Source: an uncultured Granulosicoccus sp. (GTDB taxonomy: Bacteria > Pseudomonadota > Gammaproteobacteria > Granulosicoccales > Granulosicoccaceae). Taken from it: a stretch of 64,000 nucleotides of DNA. The notes under the pieces were generated by a model. That model had not been told where the DNA came from. It saw only the letters and a program-made list of their open reading frames with translations, and did no database searches. Positions 51,542 to 60,608 of this stretch are shown piece after piece. Location: the NCBI GenBank assembly GCA_947495035.1, contig CANLXI010000006.1:171257-235256 (forward strand). The letters run 5' to 3'. Each line of letters begins with the position of its first letter. Position 1 is the first letter of the stretch. Both the position numbers and the translations under genes were made by a program.

Positions 51542-53701
51542 TCAATTGAGGCCCAGGCGCTCCTGTATCGCGAAATACGCAGGTTTGGGCTGGTAGCGCT
51601 TGTCCAGCAGCAGGGGACTGAATTCTCGCCGCCAGGAGTACATGTCGGTGAAGCCCCAGGCCTGATAGGCCTTGCAGCGTGGCTGGTCGAGGCACAGTGA
51701 CAGAACCTCTTCGTACACCTGTGCCTGTTGTTCCTCGGTCATGCCACTGCGTATCGAGACATCCAGTTCCGTGATGTAGATATCCAGATCAAGGGCGGCA
51801 ATCGTGTTGAAGGTGGCAGCCACTTCATCGTAGCGGTCGAAATCGGCGTCCAGATGCATCTGGAATCCCACACCGTCCACCGGCGTGCCGGCATCTGTCA
51901 GGGCAGTCATCAGGGCAATCAGGCCATCGGATTTCGGACCGGCAAAGCTGACGTCGTACTCGTTGTACAGCAGCGTGGCCTCGGGTGCCGAGAGTCGCGC
52001 CTGGCGAAAGGCGATATCGATGAAGTCGGCTCCCATCGCCTCATACCAGGTGGATTGACGAAAACTGCCGTCCTCCTCCAGAGCCTCGTTCACGACATCC
52101 CAGACGGGAATGTCACTGCCATAGCGCGTGATCACGCGGTCGATGAACTCGCGCATGTGGCCTTCCCGCTCTGACAGTGGGGAGCGCTGGATCCAGCCGG
52201 GCAGCTGCCGGTGCCACACCAGGGTATGTCCATGGACCGTCTGTCGTCGTGTCTTGGCGTGTTGCACCAGGTTGTCCGCCTGTGCCCAGCGGTACTTGCC
52301 GGGGAGCGGGTTGACCAGGTCCCACTTCAGGGAGTTCTCGGTGGTGACGAAATTGAATTCCTCTGCGGCGATGTCAGCGTACAAGGCTCCGTCGGGTTGT
52401 TCATAGAAGCCTTGCAGTGCCGCATAACCGATCAGCAGATCGCGACTCGCGGCCAGCTCTCGCAGGCGCGTTCCGGGCCGGATGAAGTCACTGTCTTCGA
52501 GTACTTCCAGCGTCACCGTGCGCGAGGTGCTGAGACTGGAATCTTCGGCATCGCGGGCTGTCAGTTGCAGTTCGATGGTCTCGGCATTGCGTGGCGTGAA
52601 ACGCAGGATGGAAATGTCCTCGTCACTGTAATGCGGCACGATGGTGGCACCGGCGGGCGGGTTGGCGATTTCCAGCGAAGGAATGGTGCCATTGGGGTCG
52701 CTGACCTTGATATAGAGGGTGACGAAGTCGTTGACCCTGACGGTACGTGGCCAGATTTCATTGACGACCGGCGGCAGGTTGATGATGCCGGAGGGGTCCG
52801 ATGGCATCTTCACCTTGATGCGGATCGTGCGCTCGGTACGGTAGTAAGGTTCGACCGGATCGGTGGCGGTGATGGTGAATTCCTGAATGCCCACCTGCGG
52901 CTGCAGTGGGCGCCATATCAGGGAGCGGGTGCCATTGAAGTTGTCGACATATCGCGCGCCCGCCGGTATGGCATTGGGGAACAGTCCGGGGATGCCGCCA
53001 TCGTCATCCAGCGGGCGGAACACCACGGTCAGCTCGTCACCGGCGAAGACCTCGACATCGGTCAGGTTGTCGAAATAGGGAAGGGCATTCGTGCTGATAT
53101 CCACATGATCGGGAATATGGTGCACGGCAGGCAGAGGACCTGCTGCAAAATCGGCATCGGTCAGAACGCCGAAATCATCATCCAGGTCACGCGTCGGATT
53201 ACGCACCACGAAGAATTCGCTGACGTTCGTGATTGGGCCGGTGGCGCGGACCGGTTCACTGTCGGCGCCCGGGGCGGCCGTCAGAGGCGGGTTGGGCAGT
53301 GGTCCCAGTACGCGACCTGCCGTGATGTCCGAGGATACCGGGTTACCGTCGCCGGAATCCGTGGTGCCATTGCCGATGTTGTTGTCATTGCCGTTATCGG
53401 CGCCGGTATCCGAACCGGTTTCCGTGCCAGTGGTGCCACCGTTGCCGCCATCATCCGGGTTGTCACCCCCATTGCCACTATCGTCGTTATCCTGTCCCGC
53501 CGTGTCATTGTCGGTGGCCCCGGTGTCCTGTCCCGTGTCCTGGCCTCCTCCCTGTGACGGTGGAGAATCGTCTGCCGGGCCGGCGTTATCGGTGCCAGAT
53601 GAGCTGCAGGCAGCGAGCAGAGCCAGCGTGATGCTCAGCAGGCCGATTCTCAGACGACGGTTACCCGTTGTCAGGAGGCTGGTCGTTCGATGATTGAACA
53701 T
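51542..53701 (-). CDS. GH10 endo-1,4-beta-xylanase lipoprotein
   Basis: This 719-residue surface lipoprotein has a signal peptide with lipobox LLAAC (C32). A Gly/Asp/Thr/Asn-rich low-complexity linker runs from about 35 to 125. Two Ig- or cadherin-like domains (about 190-400) precede the GH10 catalytic domain. GH10 features are TTENSLKWDLVNPLPGKY, HGHTLVWHRQLPGWI, the acid/base E539 in VWDVVNEAL, and the nucleophile E645 in ITELDVSI. It should cut xylan outside the cell. No other xylan genes are adjacent, though acetylesterase-like lipoproteins occur elsewhere in the window. Confidence 0.93.
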   Translation of the reverse strand: MFNHRTTSLLTTGNRRLRIGLLSITLALLAACSSSGTDNAGPADDSPPSQGGGQDTGQDTGATDNDTAGQDNDDSGNGGDNPDDGGNGGTTGTETGSDTGADNGNDNNIGNGTTDSGDGNPVSSDITAGRVLGPLPNPPLTAAPGADSEPVRATGPITNVSEFFVVRNPTRDLDDDFGVLTDADFAAGPLPAVHHIPDHVDISTNALPYFDNLTDVEVFAGDELTVVFRPLDDDGGIPGLFPNAIPAGARYVDNFNGTRSLIWRPLQPQVGIQEFTITATDPVEPYYRTERTIRIKVKMPSDPSGIINLPPVVNEIWPRTVRVNDFVTLYIKVSDPNGTIPSLEIANPPAGATIVPHYSDEDISILRFTPRNAETIELQLTARDAEDSSLSTSRTVTLEVLEDSDFIRPGTRLRELAASRDLLIGYAALQGFYEQPDGALYADIAAEEFNFVTTENSLKWDLVNPLPGKYRWAQADNLVQHAKTRRQTVHGHTLVWHRQLPGWIQRSPLSEREGHMREFIDRVITRYGSDIPVWDVVNEALEEDGSFRQSTWYEAMGADFIDIAFRQARLSAPEATLLYNEYDVSFAGPKSDGLIALMTALTDAGTPVDGVGFQMHLDADFDRYDEVAATFNTIAALDLDIYITELDVSIRSGMTEEQQAQVYEEVLSLCLDQPRCKAYQAWGFTDMYSWRREFSPLLLDKRYQPKPAYFAIQERLGLN

Positions 53702-53929
53702 GGTGTGTGCAAGTCCGTTGGTTGTCGGGACAATGGGATCGTTGATGGGGCGTAGCGTAAAGTGCCCTGCAACTTCCGATTGTTACCGCTGCAGCAGAAG
53801 TGGTTACAGGCGTGCCCTCTCTGGCAGGCTTGTGGTCAGAATGTGATCTTCCTACAGTTACTGACCGGATTTTAGTTGATGATGATGCGACTGTTTTGTC
53901 AATAAAGACCATCTTCGTCAGGATTTGAT

Positions 53930-54289
53930 ATGGGAAGTCTGCATCATCTGCCCATGGCAGCCGGCACACACGCCAGATTGCTCGAGCAACTGGTGAATGA
54001 GGCCATCGCATCCCATCCGGACGTGGAAGTGGCCCGGATCTGGGCGAGTCTGGCGGGAGAGTCCCTGCGTCGCTATGCCAGCCCACCCATGCCAAGTCAT
54101 CCTGTGCTGGATCTGAGTCGCATCGATGGTCTGACAGCAGAACAGAAGACGCTGGTGCAATCGGTGGTGCAGGAATGGCTGGAGCACTATCTGAACGATG
54201 TACGTCAGCAGCTTATGAGCATTCACCGGGATTTTCTGAGCCTGCAGAAACAGGTGGCGGAGCTGGAGACCGAACGGCAGCGTCGCTGA
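53930..54289 (+). CDS. Hypothetical coiled-coil-ended protein
   Basis: This 119-residue cytoplasmic protein is largely helical. The N-terminal 60 residues include RIWASLAGESLRRYASPPMP, and the last 40 (LMSIHRDFLSLQKQVAELET and onward) have heptad-like spacing typical of a coiled coil. The start ATG 53930 is divergent from the xylanase gene across 228 bases, and the stop is 8 bases from the DUF3750 gene stop. No known family recognised. Confidence 0.6.
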   Translation: MGSLHHLPMAAGTHARLLEQLVNEAIASHPDVEVARIWASLAGESLRRYASPPMPSHPVLDLSRIDGLTAEQKTLVQSVVQEWLEHYLNDVRQQLMSIHRDFLSLQKQVAELETERQRR

Positions 54290-54296
54290 ATTGTGC

Positions 54297-55079
54297 TCAG
54301 GTATCCGGTAGTTGCAGACGCCTCAGTTCGGGAAAGCCGAGCCGCCCGACACCGGGCAGCTTGATCGCCGGTGGCAGTAGATCGACGCCAGCGGTCAGCC
54401 CCAGAATATTGACTTCCACACCCTCTTCGATGCCGGCCAGCAAGCCGGCATAGCCGCCCAGTGACAGTTGCACGCCGGTACCGCTGGGCGTCATGTCGAC
54501 GATCCGGCCGTCTGGCAGGAAGTCCTTGCCAATGGCATTGCTGGGCAGCTCGAGTCGCAGTTCGGGTACGGCGCGAGCGACAAAGGCGGTAAAGGTATTG
54601 CTGTTGGGGCCAGGCCAGACGCGATACTCGTGGTTGTAGGGATAATCCGCAGCCGCCTGATGCAATCTGTCTATCAGGAGGTCGACCTCCTGTCCGCCTC
54701 GTAGATCGCGCAGCAGCAGGGGGTGGTTGCCGAACCACATGGCGTCGGGCACCCCCGTGCGCACCCTCACTGCCTCACCGCCCCAGTAGACCCGGTAACC
54801 GATGACTTCCAGGCGGGTATATCGATCTTCACCGGTGCGTTTGGTGGCAATCCAGGTGTGAACGCCGAAGGCACCACGCCAGCGCGCGGCACGCGCGGCA
54901 TAGATCTGGATCACCGCCTCGTCCGAATCGGCACTGGGAGCCTGCTCGGTACTCTGGTGCCGGCTCATGCCTCTGACGTGATCGCGCTCCCCGGAATAGT
55001 GGGAAGCCAGCATTACCCCGACTGGCAGGAAAAACAGCAGGAGGATGATCAACAAGGTGCTACGCAGTCTGGTTTTCAT
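54297..55079 (-). CDS. DUF3750 family protein
   Basis: This is a 260-residue protein from ATG 55079. One hydrophobic segment (LLIILLLFFLPVGVMLASHY, residues 8-27) is a signal anchor. The soluble part shows the DUF3750 pattern: YAARAARWRGAFGVHTWIAT, then WFGNHPLLLRDLRGGQEVDL, and YPYNHEYRVWPGPNSNTF, with His, Asp and Asn residues that hint at an amidase- or peptidase-like fold. Family function is not known. It is divergent from the dehydrogenase at 55183, and their 103-base gap should hold both promoters. Confidence 0.75.
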   Translation of the reverse strand: MKTRLRSTLLIILLLFFLPVGVMLASHYSGERDHVRGMSRHQSTEQAPSADSDEAVIQIYAARAARWRGAFGVHTWIATKRTGEDRYTRLEVIGYRVYWGGEAVRVRTGVPDAMWFGNHPLLLRDLRGGQEVDLLIDRLHQAAADYPYNHEYRVWPGPNSNTFTAFVARAVPELRLELPSNAIGKDFLPDGRIVDMTPSGTGVQLSLGGYAGLLAGIEEGVEVNILGLTAGVDLLPPAIKLPGVGRLGFPELRRLQLPDT

Positions 55080-55182
55080 GATGGAAAAGTTGTCTGTCGG
55101 CAGCCCTTTGGAGTCGATTCGAGCGCATGAGTTCGTCAATCATACTTGGCAATCGGGTGCAGGTTCCGGTACGCTCCGCATC

Positions 55183-55920
55183 ATGAAAAAACGACTGGAA
55201 GGGAAACGTGCACTGGTGACCGCCGCTGCACAGGGAATCGGGGAAGCCACTGCACGTGCCTTCGCCGAAGCAGGTGCCACCGTGGTGGCGACGGATATCA
55301 ATGGCGAGAAGCTGTCCGAGCTTGCCAGGGTACCGGGTATTCAGACTCGCGTTCTTGACGTAATGAGCCGGTCTGCCATCGAAGCCATGATTGCCGAAGA
55401 AGCGGCGTTCGATGTGTTGTTCAACTGTGCTGGTACCGTGCATAACGGTTCGATCCTCGATTGTACCGATGAAGACTGGGATCTGGCTTTCGATCTGAAC
55501 GTCAAATCCATGTTTCGCGTCAGTCAGGCAGTGATCCCGGGCATGATCGCGGCCGGTGGTGGCTCCATTGTCAACGTGTCATCCATTGCCGCACACAAGG
55601 GGCTGGTCAATCGCTTTGCGTACGGAGCCTCCAAGGCCGCAGTGACCGGACTGACCAAGATGATCGCTGCCGATTTCGTGAAACAGGGCATTCGCTGCAA
55701 CGCCGTGGCGCCGGGTACCGTGCAGTCACCGTCTCTGGACGATCGCATATCGGCGTTCGAGGATCCGGTTGAAGCGCGCAAGCAGTTCATTGCACGACAG
55801 CCCATGGGGAGGCTGGGCAAGGCCGAGGAAATCGCCGCTGCGGCATTGTACCTGGCCAGTGATGACGCCGTGTTCGTGTCCGGCACCACGTTGTGTGTCG
55901 ATGGCGGCATGTCCATCTGA
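55183..55920 (+). CDS. Short-chain dehydrogenase (2-keto-3-deoxy-L-fuconate dehydrogenase / BDH2-like)
   Basis: This is a 245-residue classical SDR. The NAD motif is in TAAAQGIGEATARAFAEAGA, then NCAGTVHNG, catalytic Ser in NVSSIAAHKG, and YGASKAAV. IRCNAVAPGTVQSPSLDDRI and ARQPMGRLGKAEEIAAAALY match the DHRS6/BDH2 branch, whose bacterial members oxidise 2-keto-3-deoxy-L-fuconate or 3-hydroxybutyrate. The dehydratase family member downstream makes a sugar-acid substrate more likely. The start ATG 55183 is chosen by family N terminus. Confidence 0.85.
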   Translation: MKKRLEGKRALVTAAAQGIGEATARAFAEAGATVVATDINGEKLSELARVPGIQTRVLDVMSRSAIEAMIAEEAAFDVLFNCAGTVHNGSILDCTDEDWDLAFDLNVKSMFRVSQAVIPGMIAAGGGSIVNVSSIAAHKGLVNRFAYGASKAAVTGLTKMIAADFVKQGIRCNAVAPGTVQSPSLDDRISAFEDPVEARKQFIARQPMGRLGKAEEIAAAALYLASDDAVFVSGTTLCVDGGMSI

Positions 55921-56177
55921 ATGCGCTCGGCTCAGGCAGTTGTCCAACGTGCGACTCGACACTCGCTTGCCGTTCATCACGGCAGAAGCCTGTCGACCGA
56001 TTCGGGCCGACGGTTTTCCGAGACTGGCAATTTTTGTCTGAACCCTGTAATTTGAACGTTAAAATCGCGCAAGGCCTGCTGCCTTGCCCATGCTGATGAC
56101 CGGGCTTGTGCTGCCGGTCTGCAGCATGTGTCATCCACAAGATTCAACTGACTTCTGCATTCGGGAAGAGTATTACC

Positions 56178-57056
56178 ATGAGCAATCTGGAACGAGTAGG
56201 CTTCATCGGCCTTGGCGCCATGGGCGTCGGCATGGCTGCCAATATCATCGCCGCCGGCTACCCGCTGACGGTCATGGGCCACACGCGCCGCGAACCGGTC
56301 GAGCGACTGGTCGGACTGGGTGCGCGTGAGGTCGCCAGCCCGGCCGAGATGCGGGCGCACTGTGACGTCATCATCCTGTGCGTCACAACATCCGATGCGG
56401 TCGAGAACATCGTGCTGGGTGACGAGGGTCTGCTGTCTGCGGGGGACAACCCGTTCATGCTGATCGACTGTGGTACTTCACGGCCCGACTCCACCCTGAT
56501 GTTGGGTGCCCGCCTGGCAGAGGCCGGCTGCACCATGATGGATGTGCCTCTGGGGCGTTCGGCCGCAGCGGCCGAAGCCGGAACTCTGAACATGATGGCC
56601 GGTGGCAGCGAGGCGGATTTCAACCGGGCAAAGCCGCTGCTCGAGACCATGTCCGAGAACCTGTTTCATGTCGGCGAGCTCAGCGCCGGTCACCGCATCA
56701 AGCTGATCAACAATGGCTACTCCATGGCTGTTGCCTGCCTGGCTGCCGAAGCCGTTGCCACGGCCCGGGCCGGAAATGTGGATCTGAAGGTGCTGCATCA
56801 GGTCATGGGAGCCGGTCCCAACCGCAGTGATTTCTTCGACTGGATGATGGCCTCGGCCGTCGAAGGCGATGAGACCAAGCTGGAATTCGCGCTGAAGAAC
56901 GGCTTCAAGGACATGGGCTATTTCCAGTCCATGGCCGATGAGGTGGGTGTGGATGCCAGCTTGCCGGCGGCCGCCACCGCTCGCCTGAAATCACTGGTGG
57001 AAGCAGGCCACGGGGATGAATTCGTACCTGCACTGATGCGCCTCGTACAGAAGTAG
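56178..57056 (+). CDS. NAD(P)-dependent beta-hydroxyacid dehydrogenase (3-hydroxyisobutyrate/tartronate semialdehyde family)
   Basis: This 292-residue protein has the nucleotide-binding VGFIGLGAMGVGMAANIIAA near residue 7, the substrate motif DVPLGRSAAAAEAGTLNMMA near 120, and the catalytic Lys in GHRIKLINNGYSMAVAC near 173. The family reduces tartronate semialdehyde or oxidises 3-hydroxyisobutyrate, steps common in glycolate and aldarate catabolism. It lies between an SDR and a galactarate/altronate dehydratase-like gene, which favours a sugar-acid role. Confidence 0.88.
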   Translation: MSNLERVGFIGLGAMGVGMAANIIAAGYPLTVMGHTRREPVERLVGLGAREVASPAEMRAHCDVIILCVTTSDAVENIVLGDEGLLSAGDNPFMLIDCGTSRPDSTLMLGARLAEAGCTMMDVPLGRSAAAAEAGTLNMMAGGSEADFNRAKPLLETMSENLFHVGELSAGHRIKLINNGYSMAVACLAAEAVATARAGNVDLKVLHQVMGAGPNRSDFFDWMMASAVEGDETKLEFALKNGFKDMGYFQSMADEVGVDASLPAAATARLKSLVEAGHGDEFVPALMRLVQK

Positions 57057-57147
57057 GCGCACCGGGTTTCACTATGGTTTTCCGGGTCGCGGCAGTATGA
57101 TGTCATGGCCCGGCTCTTCGTCGTCAATTATCGTGCGCTGCTGAAAA

Positions 57148-58731
57148 ATGGTCGAATCTACTCCTGTTGTATGGCTTGATGGCAAGGAATCCGCCAGTCA
57201 ACCCTTCTTGCGTCTGGCACCTGTGGACAATGTTGCGGTGGCCTTGCGCACACTCAAGGAAGGTGAGCAGCTATCGGTGCCGGCAACACAGGCAGGGCAG
57301 GCGCCGCAGGAACTGACCGTTGCCACACGCATCATGAAGGGCCACAAGATCGCCCTGACGGATGTGGCCAGGGGAGAACGGGTGCAGAAATATGCGCAGT
57401 TGATCGGTATTGCGGCCGAGGATATCCGCGCTGGCGATCATGTGCATACACACAATCTGTCCTTTACCAGTGCCGATGCCAGTCACGAGCGCGATACCAG
57501 TCTGCAGCCGGCAGAAGTGCAGTGCACGGATACCTTCATGGGGTATCCTCGCGCTGATGGTCGGGTCGGCACACGCAACTTCATTGCTGTCATCAGCAGT
57601 GTCAACTGTTCGGCGACGGCGGCCAACCGCATTGCCGACGCCTTCGGTCATGGCCGGCTGGACAAGTATCCCAATGTCGACGGAGTAGTCGGTTTTACCC
57701 ACGGTACGGGTTGTGGCATGGATTCGGCGGGCGAAGGCTTTCAGAACCTGCAGCGCGTGCTGGCCGGTTATGCACAGCATCCCAATGTCGGTGGCGTGCT
57801 GCTGGTAGGGCTGGGCTGCGAGACCAGTCAGATAGCCGGTACCATCGAGTCGCACAAGCTGGCCAAGGGGCCCTTGTTGCGAATCATGAACATCCAGACC
57901 ACCGGCGGGCATGTCAAGACGGTAGCCCGTGGGGTGGAGATCGTCGAGAGCATGCTGGACGAGGTCAATGCCATCGAGCGCCAATCCTGTCCGGTCTCGA
58001 AGCTGACCCTGGCGCTGCAATGTGGTGGTTCGGATGCCTGGTCCGGCATCACCGCCAATCCGGCGCTGGGACATGCGGCTGACCTGCTGGCCCGCCAGGG
58101 GGGCACGGCCGTGCTCGCCGAAACGCCTGAAATCTATGGTGCCGAACATCTGCTGACGCAGCGCGCGGCCAGCGACGAGGTGGCGCAGGAGCTGCTGCGT
58201 CGCATCGCCTGGTGGCAGGACTATGTGGACCGCAACAATGGTTCGCTGGACAACAACCCTTCGCCGGGCAACAAGCTGGGTGGGCTGACCACCATCCTGG
58301 AAAAATCCCTGGGGGCGGTCGCCAAGGGCGGCACCACCATGCTCAATGGCGTCTATCGCTATGGCCAGAGAGTGGATACCCATGGGTTCGTGTTCATGGA
58401 TTCCCCGGGCTACGATCCGGCCTCGGTCACCGGCCAGATTGCCTCGGGTTGCAACCTGGTTGCCTTTACCACGGGGCGGGGTTCGACCTTCGGCAGCAAG
58501 CCGTCACCTTGCCTGAAGATTGCCACCAATACCGACATGTACCAACAGCTGTCGGATGACATGGATATCAATGCCGGTACCATCGTCAGCGATGGCGATT
58601 CGGTAGCCGATGTCGGAGAACGCATCTATCGACGTCTGCTGGAGGTGGCTTCAGGTGCACAGACACTCAGCGAATCCCATGGTCTGGGTGATCATGAGTT
58701 CGTTCCCTGGCAGATCGGTGCGACGATGTAA
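57148..58731 (+). CDS. UxaA/GarD family sugar-acid dehydratase
   Basis: This 527-residue protein is full length. The N-terminal SAF domain (about 20-105) has DNVAVALRTLKEGEQ and MKGHKIALTDVARGE. The main domain has GYPRADGRVGTRNF, NVDGVVGFTHGTGCGM, LVGLGCETSQIAGTIESHKL, LALQCGGSDAWSGITANPAL and NNPSPGNKLGGLTTILEKSL. It most resembles galactarate dehydratase GarD and altronate dehydratase UxaA, iron-dependent enzymes giving 2-keto-3-deoxy sugar acids. With the neighbouring dehydrogenases it probably degrades a uronate- or aldarate-derived acid; the exact substrate is open. Confidence 0.9.
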   Translation: MVESTPVVWLDGKESASQPFLRLAPVDNVAVALRTLKEGEQLSVPATQAGQAPQELTVATRIMKGHKIALTDVARGERVQKYAQLIGIAAEDIRAGDHVHTHNLSFTSADASHERDTSLQPAEVQCTDTFMGYPRADGRVGTRNFIAVISSVNCSATAANRIADAFGHGRLDKYPNVDGVVGFTHGTGCGMDSAGEGFQNLQRVLAGYAQHPNVGGVLLVGLGCETSQIAGTIESHKLAKGPLLRIMNIQTTGGHVKTVARGVEIVESMLDEVNAIERQSCPVSKLTLALQCGGSDAWSGITANPALGHAADLLARQGGTAVLAETPEIYGAEHLLTQRAASDEVAQELLRRIAWWQDYVDRNNGSLDNNPSPGNKLGGLTTILEKSLGAVAKGGTTMLNGVYRYGQRVDTHGFVFMDSPGYDPASVTGQIASGCNLVAFTTGRGSTFGSKPSPCLKIATNTDMYQQLSDDMDINAGTIVSDGDSVADVGERIYRRLLEVASGAQTLSESHGLGDHEFVPWQIGATM

Positions 58732-58785
58732 TCCACTGGCCGTCCTGTCCCGAGCTTGCCCTGGCTGAACCGGTTCTGATTCCTG

Positions 58786-59700
58786 ATGCATACCCTGATC
58801 CTCGGCGCCGGTTACAGCGGTCGCCAGATAGCTGTCGAAGCGGCCAGGTTCGGTACCGTCTGCGGCACTCGGCGAACCCGGGAGGGTGTGGCGGAACTGG
58901 CCAGCCTGAACATACCCGGCTGTGTGCTGAATGATGCGATCAATGATCAGATCCTGGCCGAGCTGTCCCGAGTGACGCATCTGGTGGTCAGCGTGGCACC
59001 GCAACGAGAGCTGCCGTTGAATGATCCGATGCTGAAACTGCTGGGTCCCCTGACTCCGGCCGGTCGTGCATCGCCTGCCGGCACGCCATTTTCGTCCTTG
59101 CAGTGGATAGGGTATCTGTCCACCATTGGTGTATACGGGGATCATGGCGGAGAGTGGGTGGATGAGACCACTGCCTGCAATTCAACGCAGACACGTTCCC
59201 TGGCACGACGGGAAGCCGAGCTGGCCTGGCAGGCAATGGCCAGAGAGTGGCAGGTACCTGTGAGCATTCTGCGTCTTTCGGGCATTTACGGTCCGGGCAG
59301 AAATGCGGTGGCCGATGCCATTGTCGGTCGTGCTCACATGTTGATCAAGCCCGGACAGTATTTCAATCGTATCCATGTCGAGGATCTGGCCAGGGCGACG
59401 CTGCTGGCAGCTCAACACCGTTACGATGGCGTGCTCAACATCACGGATGAGCTGCCGGCTGCTCCTCAGGATGTCATTCGACATGCGCATGAACTGGTTG
59501 GCAAGCCGGCACCTGAGGCAAGGGATTTTGCCACGGCCGACATCTCACCCATGGCCCGCTCTTTCTATAGCGAGAACAAGCGGGTGCGTAACGATCTGAG
59601 CAAGCAGGCACTGCGCTTCGAGTATCGCTATCCCGATTACAGGGCCGGACTGGGTGATATCTGGCGAGGAATTCAGCAACGCAATAGCCGCGATTCATGA
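58786..59700 (+). CDS. NAD-dependent epimerase/dehydratase family protein (YeeZ-like)
   Basis: This is a 304-residue atypical SDR. The N-terminal nucleotide motif is LILGAGYSGRQIAVEAARFG, then THLVVSVAPQ, and IGYLSTIGVYGDHGGEWVDE with the catalytic Ser and Tyr. LRLSGIYGPGRNAVADAI and RIHVEDLA are typical of the YeeZ branch of sugar-nucleotide epimerases. The substrate of YeeZ proteins is not established. It follows the dehydratase gene by 54 bases on the same strand. Confidence 0.82.
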   Translation: MHTLILGAGYSGRQIAVEAARFGTVCGTRRTREGVAELASLNIPGCVLNDAINDQILAELSRVTHLVVSVAPQRELPLNDPMLKLLGPLTPAGRASPAGTPFSSLQWIGYLSTIGVYGDHGGEWVDETTACNSTQTRSLARREAELAWQAMAREWQVPVSILRLSGIYGPGRNAVADAIVGRAHMLIKPGQYFNRIHVEDLARATLLAAQHRYDGVLNITDELPAAPQDVIRHAHELVGKPAPEARDFATADISPMARSFYSENKRVRNDLSKQALRFEYRYPDYRAGLGDIWRGIQQRNSRDS

Positions 59701-59713
59701 GTCCGATCAGAAG

Positions 59714-60508
59714 ATGCCCGGAATGACGGCCTTTCTGTTCGAAGGGGTGAGCCTGGAATCGGTTTTCACTCCTCTGTTGTTCAGTGCCGTTTTCATCTAT
59801 TTTCTGGCCGGTGCCATCAAGGGCATGCTGGGAATCGGCTTCCCGACCGCCGCGGTCAGTCTGCTGGCACAGATCGTTGATGCCAGAACCGCGATTCTGC
59901 TGGTTGTCATTCCCATGGTGGTGACCAACGCCTGGCAGGTCTGGCGTAACCGACGGGTTCGCTGGGTATTCAGAAGTTTCTGGCGGCTGCTGTTGATGAT
60001 GCTGATCTTCATTGCCATTTTCTCGCAGCTGGCCGGACGCGTACCGGTTGGCTTGCTGACAGGGGTGCTGGGCCTGATCGTGGCCGTCTATTCCCTGTCC
60101 AGTCTGTATCTGCCCGTTCTGAACATCCCTGATCGCCACGACCGACTCTCGCAATTTGTGGCGGGCAGCTCGGCGGGTGTCATGGGTGGCCTGACCGGTG
60201 TCTGGGCACCGCCATTGCTGATCTATCTGAAGGCGCGCGGGGTCGGCAAGGAAGCCTTTGTCGCCACCACCGGTGTGCTGCTCTGTCTGGGTAGTCTGGT
60301 ACTGTTCACCGGTTATGCAAGCGCGGGTCTCATTGTCGGCCCTCTGCTGGTGATGTCCTGCCTGTTGCTGCTGCCTTCTCTGGCAGGTTTCAGTGCGGGA
60401 GAGCGGATTCGTCGCCGCTTGTCGCCGGAGCGCTTCGAACGCCTGCTGTTGTGGTTTTTCCTGGTCATGGGGTTGAATCTGATCAGGCGAGCATTGGTTG
60501 GGGGCTAG
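59714..60508 (+). CDS. TSUP family permease (TauE/SafE)
   Basis: This membrane protein of about 264 residues (ATG 59714; 59723 also possible) has eight hydrophobic helices in two similar halves. FLAGAIKGMLGIGFPTAAVS and AGSSAGVMGGLTGVWAPPLL are the paired motifs of the 4-toluene-sulfonate uptake/TauE family. Such permeases move sulfite, sulfonates or small organic anions. It starts 14 bases after the epimerase stop, so coexpression is likely. No sulfonate genes are near; an organic acid is possible. Confidence 0.88.
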   Translation: MPGMTAFLFEGVSLESVFTPLLFSAVFIYFLAGAIKGMLGIGFPTAAVSLLAQIVDARTAILLVVIPMVVTNAWQVWRNRRVRWVFRSFWRLLLMMLIFIAIFSQLAGRVPVGLLTGVLGLIVAVYSLSSLYLPVLNIPDRHDRLSQFVAGSSAGVMGGLTGVWAPPLLIYLKARGVGKEAFVATTGVLLCLGSLVLFTGYASAGLIVGPLLVMSCLLLLPSLAGFSAGERIRRRLSPERFERLLLWFFLVMGLNLIRRALVGG

Positions 60509-60608
60509 CGGTTGCGTGCCACTGGATGCGATCAAGCGGGTAATTGTCGACTGATCTCACAGGACTGCAGACGGTACACTGCAGGGTGGATCAATTCTCA
60601 CCTGCGTG

